Shown here one piece after another: positions 5,138 through 9,263 of a stretch of DNA of 9,263 bases. The stretch's first letter is position 1, and each line of letters begins with the position of its first letter. The notes below the pieces were generated by a model. That model ran no database searches, was not told the DNA's origin, and was given only the letters and a program-made list of their open reading frames with translations. The position numbers and the translations under genes were made by a program. This stretch comes from CAZPEV01 sp964585635 (lineage in GTDB: Bacteria; Zixibacteria; MSB-5A5; GN15; JAAZOE01), in assembly GCA_964585635.1 (NCBI GenBank), contig CAZPEV010000137.1, positions 1 through 9,263 of the forward strand. The letters are read 5' to 3'.

Positions 5138-8100
5138 CCGGCCTGCATCACGTCATCGTCCTGCGCGTAATGCAGATCGAGGATGGTGTCGTTGTCCTCG
5201 CTTTCCTCGGGCCGCTTGAAACGGACGGCGACGACCTTGCTCACGCCCGGTTCTTCCATGGTGACGCCATACAAGGTATCGGCTGCCTCCATGGTGATCT
5301 TGTTGTGGGTGATGATGATAAACTGCGTCTGCCCGGAGAATTTTCTCACGATGCTCAGGAAGCGGCCGACGTTGACGTCGTCCAGGGGGGCGTCGATCTC
5401 GTCCAGAAAGCAGAACGGCGAGGGTTTAACCATGTAGAGGGCGAACAGCAGCGAGATCGCCGTCAGGGCGCGTTCGCCGCCTGACAATTGCATGATGGTC
5501 AAGGGGCGTTTGCCGCGCGGCCGCGAAATGATCTCGATCGGCGATTCCAGCGGATCATTAGGATCAATCAGGATGACATCAGCCTCGCCGCCGGTGAACA
5601 GTTCCTCATACATCTGCTTAAAGTTGGCTCGCGCCTTTTCCATCGTTTCCATGAACATGGTCCTGGCGGTCTGGTTGATCTTCTGAATGGTGGCGTTGAG
5701 GGTGCTCTTGGCCGCGATCAGATCATCCAACTGCCGGGAGAGAAACTCCTGCCGTTCCTTTTGCTGGGTGTACTCATCGAGCGCCAGCAGGTTGACGATG
5801 CCCATGTTTTGCAGCCGGTCGCGCAGCTCTTCGACATAGGCGGCGGCCTGCTCCGCGGACAGATTGGGATCGGGGGCGGTTGCCTGTAGTTCGCGCACAT
5901 CCAGACTATAATCGCTTCGGACCCGTTCCTCCAGTCGCTCCAGTTTACCCTTAATCTCCGTGACCGCCAGTTCTTTCTTATGTCCCTCGTCGGCCGCCTG
6001 CTCACGCGCCCGCCGCAGCTCCTTGACTTGCGTCTCGCGGTCGATGACGCCGGCCACTATCTCGTCATGGCGCCGGCGAATATCCTGCAGCGCCGTCGAT
6101 TCCTGCTGGCGGCGGTCGAACATCTCTTTCAGGGAGCATTCGTCGCGATGGAGGTTGTCGCTCAACTGGGCCACGGCCGCCTCGGCCTCGCGGATTTGCT
6201 GGATTTTCTGCTCACCATTGGCGGCGATATCGGTCAGCATTTCATCGTAATAGGAGGCCTGAGACAGGGACTGCGAGCGCTTGCTGTCCATCTCGATCTT
6301 GGCCACCTGCAGCCGATTAACCTCGTCGGCCGCGGCCTGCGTGGCCTCCTCCAGGCGAGCCAGTTGATCCTTCCTCGCCTGCACCTGGAGGGCGATGGCC
6401 GCCTTCTGCTGGTCGAGTTGGCCGAAATCGAGCGCCAGTGTGCATTGCCGCTGTTTCAGCCGCTCCAGTTTCTGTACCAACTGGTCGATCCGCTGGTCGA
6501 TACTGGTAATGACTTCATCGGCGGCATTGATCTTGAACTGCTCCTCCTTGAGCTTGGAGGTCAGTTCCGACAGCCGATCCTTGTCGTCCGCCAGCTTCTG
6601 GTTCGCCACCGAGATGGCCTGGCGCATCTCGGCGACTTTCAGTGTGGTCTCGGCATGCAGTTTTCTGGTTTGGGAGAGGTGCGCATCCAGCTTCGTCAGT
6701 TTCTCACCCAAGAGGCCGACCTCGTCTTTTCGGCCCAGGAGCGACAGCTCCTCGGAGGCCCCGCCGGTGATGACGCCGCTGCCGGAAAAAACATCGCCGG
6801 CCAGGGTGACGGTGCGATATCCGGCCGGGAGGTGTGTCGCCAGTTGAGACGCCGTGTCGCTGTTTTCGCAGACGGCGGTGTGACCCAGCAAGGCGAGGGG
6901 AACCGATCGCAGGTGATCATCGCATGAGACCAGGCTGTCGGCCCATCCCCGGACACCCTGGATGGCCGGAAGCGATGGGCGATCGGTCGGTTTCGGGAGC
7001 TTTTCCAAGATCAGAAAGGTCGCCCGTCCCGCCTTGGAGGCGCGCAGGTGACCGATGACTTCCTGAGCCGTGCTCTGCGTCCGGCACAAGATGAATTGAG
7101 CGGCTTCGCCGAGGGCCGCCTCGAGGGCCGGCCCGTAACCATCGTGGGGGCGGATGAGATCCGCTACGGTACCGGCGATGTCGGGCCAGCGGTCGACGAC
7201 GTCAAACACGGCCACGACGCCGCTGCCGTATCCCTCATGGCGTTCGATCATTTCTCCCAGGAGGTTGCGGCGGGCCGAGGTGGCCTCATAGGTGGACGAC
7301 AGCTCGGCCTGTTGATCGCGGAGGCGGTCGGCCGCAGCCAGAGCTTCCTCCAATTCCGCTTCACGTGCAGCGAGGGACGATTCGCCGGAGGCGATATCGT
7401 CTTTGGCGCCGTTGATCTGTTGTTGCAGCGCCGCGATATCCTGCCGACGCCGGACCTTTTCCTCGATCAAACCGCTCTTGCGTTGATTCTGCTGAACGAC
7501 TTCGCCGTCCAGTTCATGCACTTGCTCTTCCAGATTGGCCGAATCGGTCCTTCCCGAGGACAGCCTTCCCTCCAGGTCGAGCAACTTCTCGCTGTCATCC
7601 TCCACGGTCGACCGGTAAGCCAGATATTCCCCGTCGGCCGTTTTCTGGCGCAGAGCCGCCTCGTCCAATTGCCGGGCGATCCCGGCGATTTCCTGATCGG
7701 CAGCCTCGATTTCTCCTCGGCAGCGTCCCTGTTCTTCCCGGATTACCCCGGCCCGTTTGTTCAGGGCCTCGATTTCCTCGTGGTTGCGGGAAATCGTGAT
7801 GACGAAGTTTTCCTTTTTCTCACGGCTAACCGAGAGTTCGGTTTCCAGAGCGTGGGCTTGCTCCGACATGGCGTAAATCTTGGCTGATAGATCGGTTATG
7901 CTGCGGTCCAATTCGGCTTGGATTGTCCGCTGGGCTTCGAGGTCGGCGAAGTGGCCATCCAATTGGGCCTGAAGCGCCAGCTTATGATCTTCGGACGACT
8001 TAATCGCCAGCGCCAATTCCTTCTGGGCGTCTCGCAGTTCGCCGTATCGCGCGGCGGCCTGAAAGAGGGCCCAGCGCTTCAGTTCATCCGAAACCAGTTT

Positions 8101-8745
8101 GTACCGTTCCGCTTTGTTTACCTGGCGCTTAAGGGAATTGACATGGGTAGTGACCTCGGCCAGAATATCCTTCAGTCGCTGCAGATCATGCTCGGTGGCC
8201 TCCAGCTTCCGTTCGGCAGCCTTGCGGCGATGCTTATATTTGGTGATACCGGCGGCTTCCTCAAACAGGAAGCGACGGTCTTCGGCACGATCCGACAGGA
8301 TGGCGTCGATCATATCTTGCTGGATGATGGCGTAGGCATGTGAACCCAGACCGGTATCGGCGAACAGGTCGGTGATGTCCTTCAGCCGGCAGGGCACCTT
8401 ATTCAGCAGGTATTCGGAATCGCCGGAGCGAAAGAGGCGGCGGGAGATGGTCAGATCATGATAGGGCGAGGGGAGAATGCCGCTGCGGTTTTCGATATGC
8501 AGTGAAACCTCGGCCATGCCCAGCGGTTTGAGCGATTTCGTGCCGGCGAAGATCACCTCTTCCATCTTGTTGCCACGCAGCAGGGAGGTCTTCTGCTCGC
8601 CCAGCACCCAGCGCAGGGCGTCGAGCAGGTTGGTTTTGCCGCAGCCGTTGGGGCCGACGATACAGGTAACCCCCTCATTAAACAGAAACGGCGTCTTTTC
8701 CGGGAACGACTTAAAACCGACTAATTCCAGCTTTTTCAAGTACAC
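5134..8745 (-). CDS. smc: Chromosome segregation/condensin ATPase Smc
   Basis: Smc dimerises and, with ScpA and ScpB, extrudes and compacts DNA loops for chromosome segregation. The full 1203-aa SMC plan is present. The N-terminal head carries Walker A GPNGCGKT (31-38) and the IIQQDMIDAILS segment (140-151). A first coiled coil covers about 170-500. The hinge, about 503-665, begins GYGSGV and ends with the glycine-rich VFSGSGVITGG. A second coiled coil covers about 670-1045. The C-terminal head carries the signature LSGGERALTA (1087-1096), Walker B FCFLDEIDAPLDD (1111-1123, catalytic Glu1116) and the switch His1147. The acidic tail EESEDNDTILD precedes the end. The start is GTG at 8745, supported by AGGAG six nt upstream. 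scpA and scpB are not in the window. The gene overlaps ftsY at its 3' end. Confidence 0.98.
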   Translation of the reverse strand: MYLKKLELVGFKSFPEKTPFLFNEGVTCIVGPNGCGKTNLLDALRWVLGEQKTSLLRGNKMEEVIFAGTKSLKPLGMAEVSLHIENRSGILPSPYHDLTISRRLFRSGDSEYLLNKVPCRLKDITDLFADTGLGSHAYAIIQQDMIDAILSDRAEDRRFLFEEAAGITKYKHRRKAAERKLEATEHDLQRLKDILAEVTTHVNSLKRQVNKAERYKLVSDELKRWALFQAAARYGELRDAQKELALAIKSSEDHKLALQAQLDGHFADLEAQRTIQAELDRSITDLSAKIYAMSEQAHALETELSVSREKKENFVITISRNHEEIEALNKRAGVIREEQGRCRGEIEAADQEIAGIARQLDEAALRQKTADGEYLAYRSTVEDDSEKLLDLEGRLSSGRTDSANLEEQVHELDGEVVQQNQRKSGLIEEKVRRRQDIAALQQQINGAKDDIASGESSLAAREAELEEALAAADRLRDQQAELSSTYEATSARRNLLGEMIERHEGYGSGVVAVFDVVDRWPDIAGTVADLIRPHDGYGPALEAALGEAAQFILCRTQSTAQEVIGHLRASKAGRATFLILEKLPKPTDRPSLPAIQGVRGWADSLVSCDDHLRSVPLALLGHTAVCENSDTASQLATHLPAGYRTVTLAGDVFSGSGVITGGASEELSLLGRKDEVGLLGEKLTKLDAHLSQTRKLHAETTLKVAEMRQAISVANQKLADDKDRLSELTSKLKEEQFKINAADEVITSIDQRIDQLVQKLERLKQRQCTLALDFGQLDQQKAAIALQVQARKDQLARLEEATQAAADEVNRLQVAKIEMDSKRSQSLSQASYYDEMLTDIAANGEQKIQQIREAEAAVAQLSDNLHRDECSLKEMFDRRQQESTALQDIRRRHDEIVAGVIDRETQVKELRRAREQAADEGHKKELAVTEIKGKLERLEERVRSDYSLDVRELQATAPDPNLSAEQAAAYVEELRDRLQNMGIVNLLALDEYTQQKERQEFLSRQLDDLIAAKSTLNATIQKINQTARTMFMETMEKARANFKQMYEELFTGGEADVILIDPNDPLESPIEIISRPRGKRPLTIMQLSGGERALTAISLLFALYMVKPSPFCFLDEIDAPLDDVNVGRFLSIVRKFSGQTQFIIITHNKITMEAADTLYGVTMEEPGVSKVVAVRFKRPEESEDNDTILDLHYAQDDDVMQAG

Positions 8746-8751
8746 GATGGT

Positions 8752-8756
8752 CTCCT
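8752..8756 (-). promoter_or_regulatory. Ribosome binding site deciding the GTG start of smc
   Basis: AGGAG on the - strand lies 6 nt before the GTG at 8745, in the 15-nt gap after the upstream gene's TGA. The resulting protein start MYLKKLELVGFKSF is the normal SMC opening, so the GTG is well supported. Confidence 0.8.
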
Positions 8757-8760
8757 TGGC

Positions 8761-9263
8761 TCACGAGGCGTCGGCCGGAACCGGTTCGACGATCTGTGCG
8801 ATGACCTCGAGAATCGAAGCATAGATCAGGCGACGGTCGCGGGAGTATTTGGTCTTGATTTCCAGATTGAGGAAGGGATGTCCCAGCCGGCCATTGGCGC
8901 CGAAACGAACGGCGTCGGGAAAGCTGAGCAGAATGCGGGAGGCGAACAGGTTCTCTTCCAGATTCGTGTCAAATATAAAGTCGAAGGCATGTTTCTTCAG
9001 TTTGTCCAGAAAGGTCTGCGAGGGAAGACGAAGCCAGTTGGCCGAGGATGGGGTCGGGGAAATGATATGAAAGCCCTTGGACGGAAAGATCGATTCGACC
9101 TCGGTGCCGGGGTTGGCCAGAAGATAGATGTGTTCTTCGCCGAACAATCGGGTGATGTCGGGCAACACCTGCTTGATTATGGTCAGATCGCGCTGCTGGG
9201 TGGGCAATAGGACCAGCAAGGATTTCCCGGCGACCGCCAGGGGCAGGGCGATCGGCCTTCCGG
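8761..9263 (-). CDS. Unrecognised protein, possibly a half-size glycosyltransferase-9-like fold (5' partial)
   Basis: The frame is open to the right edge. A TTG at 9219 could be a start, but in-frame residues upstream (GRPIALPLAVAGKS) run smoothly into LLVLLPTQQRDL, so the real start is probably outside. About 166 residues are visible. The pattern suggests a Rossmann-like alpha/beta fold: strand SLLVLLP, helix, strand HIYLLAN, then FDFIFDTNLEENLFASRILL and AVRFGANG. These last two recall the 'D.vIDlq...ra.llaltgA..riG' stretch in the N-terminal half of family 9 (heptosyltransferase) enzymes, or short relatives such as DUF6913. The protein stops at EPVPADAS without a second catalytic domain, so sugar transfer is doubtful. 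It lies 15 nt ahead of smc on the same strand, so it is probably in that operon. Gene reality is well supported; the family is a guess. Confidence 0.7.
   Translation of the reverse strand, partial: GRPIALPLAVAGKSLLVLLPTQQRDLTIIKQVLPDITRLFGEEHIYLLANPGTEVESIFPSKGFHIISPTPSSANWLRLPSQTFLDKLKKHAFDFIFDTNLEENLFASRILLSFPDAVRFGANGRLGHPFLNLEIKTKYSRDRRLIYASILEVIAQIVEPVPADAS

Noticed and set aside
5980..6927. 315-codon open frame on the + strand inside smc, with another of 279 codons at 7048-7887
   Set aside because: Both lie antisense to the coiled-coil and hinge parts of an intact smc. Their Leu/Gly/Gln-rich composition is what the complement of coiled-coil codons gives. No family motif is seen.

Overview
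The window looks like a chromosomal piece of a Gram-negative, moderately GC-rich bacterium of the FCB (Fibrobacterota-Chlorobiota-Bacteroidota) type. A Zixibacteria-like or related candidate lineage fits best. The main clue is the secreted protein at the left end. It joins Cys-rich Ig-like repeats, a cohesin-like domain, a variant dockerin pair and a C-terminal NPFNPST type sorting domain, a combination I associate with such lineages. This placement is an inference from architecture, not from a marker-gene search.

Layout. From the left edge to 3209 (+ strand) runs one large exported, surface-type protein whose beginning lies outside the window. It ends just before a strong intrinsic terminator (about 3232-3269). 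From 3287 to the right edge everything reads on the - strand as one tight gene string. In transcription order this is: an incomplete unrecognised gene (8761 to edge), smc, ftsY, a YjbQ-family gene, and rlmH. The gaps are 15 nt, an overlap of 1 or 4 nt, 57 nt, and 0 nt, so a single operon is likely. Its promoter is not in the window. The two transcription units converge on the 77-nt region 3210-3286.

How the genes work together. The - strand genes are housekeeping: Smc organises and segregates the chromosome, FtsY is the membrane receptor for signal recognition particle, RlmH methylates 23S rRNA, and YjbQ is a small conserved enzyme of uncertain physiological role. The smc-ftsY coupling is also seen in Bacillus-type bacteria. 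The + strand protein is unrelated in function and probably sits on the cell surface or is released.

Nothing here amounts to a clearly new molecular system. The parts most worth a second look are the regular cysteine ladder in the Ig-like repeats, the dockerin pair with a shifted calcium-ligand spacing beside cohesin-like folds in one chain, and the small glycosyltransferase-9-like half protein ahead of smc. I saw no RNA genes, CRISPR arrays, insertion sequences or attachment sites. No gene-free stretch exceeds 80 nt.
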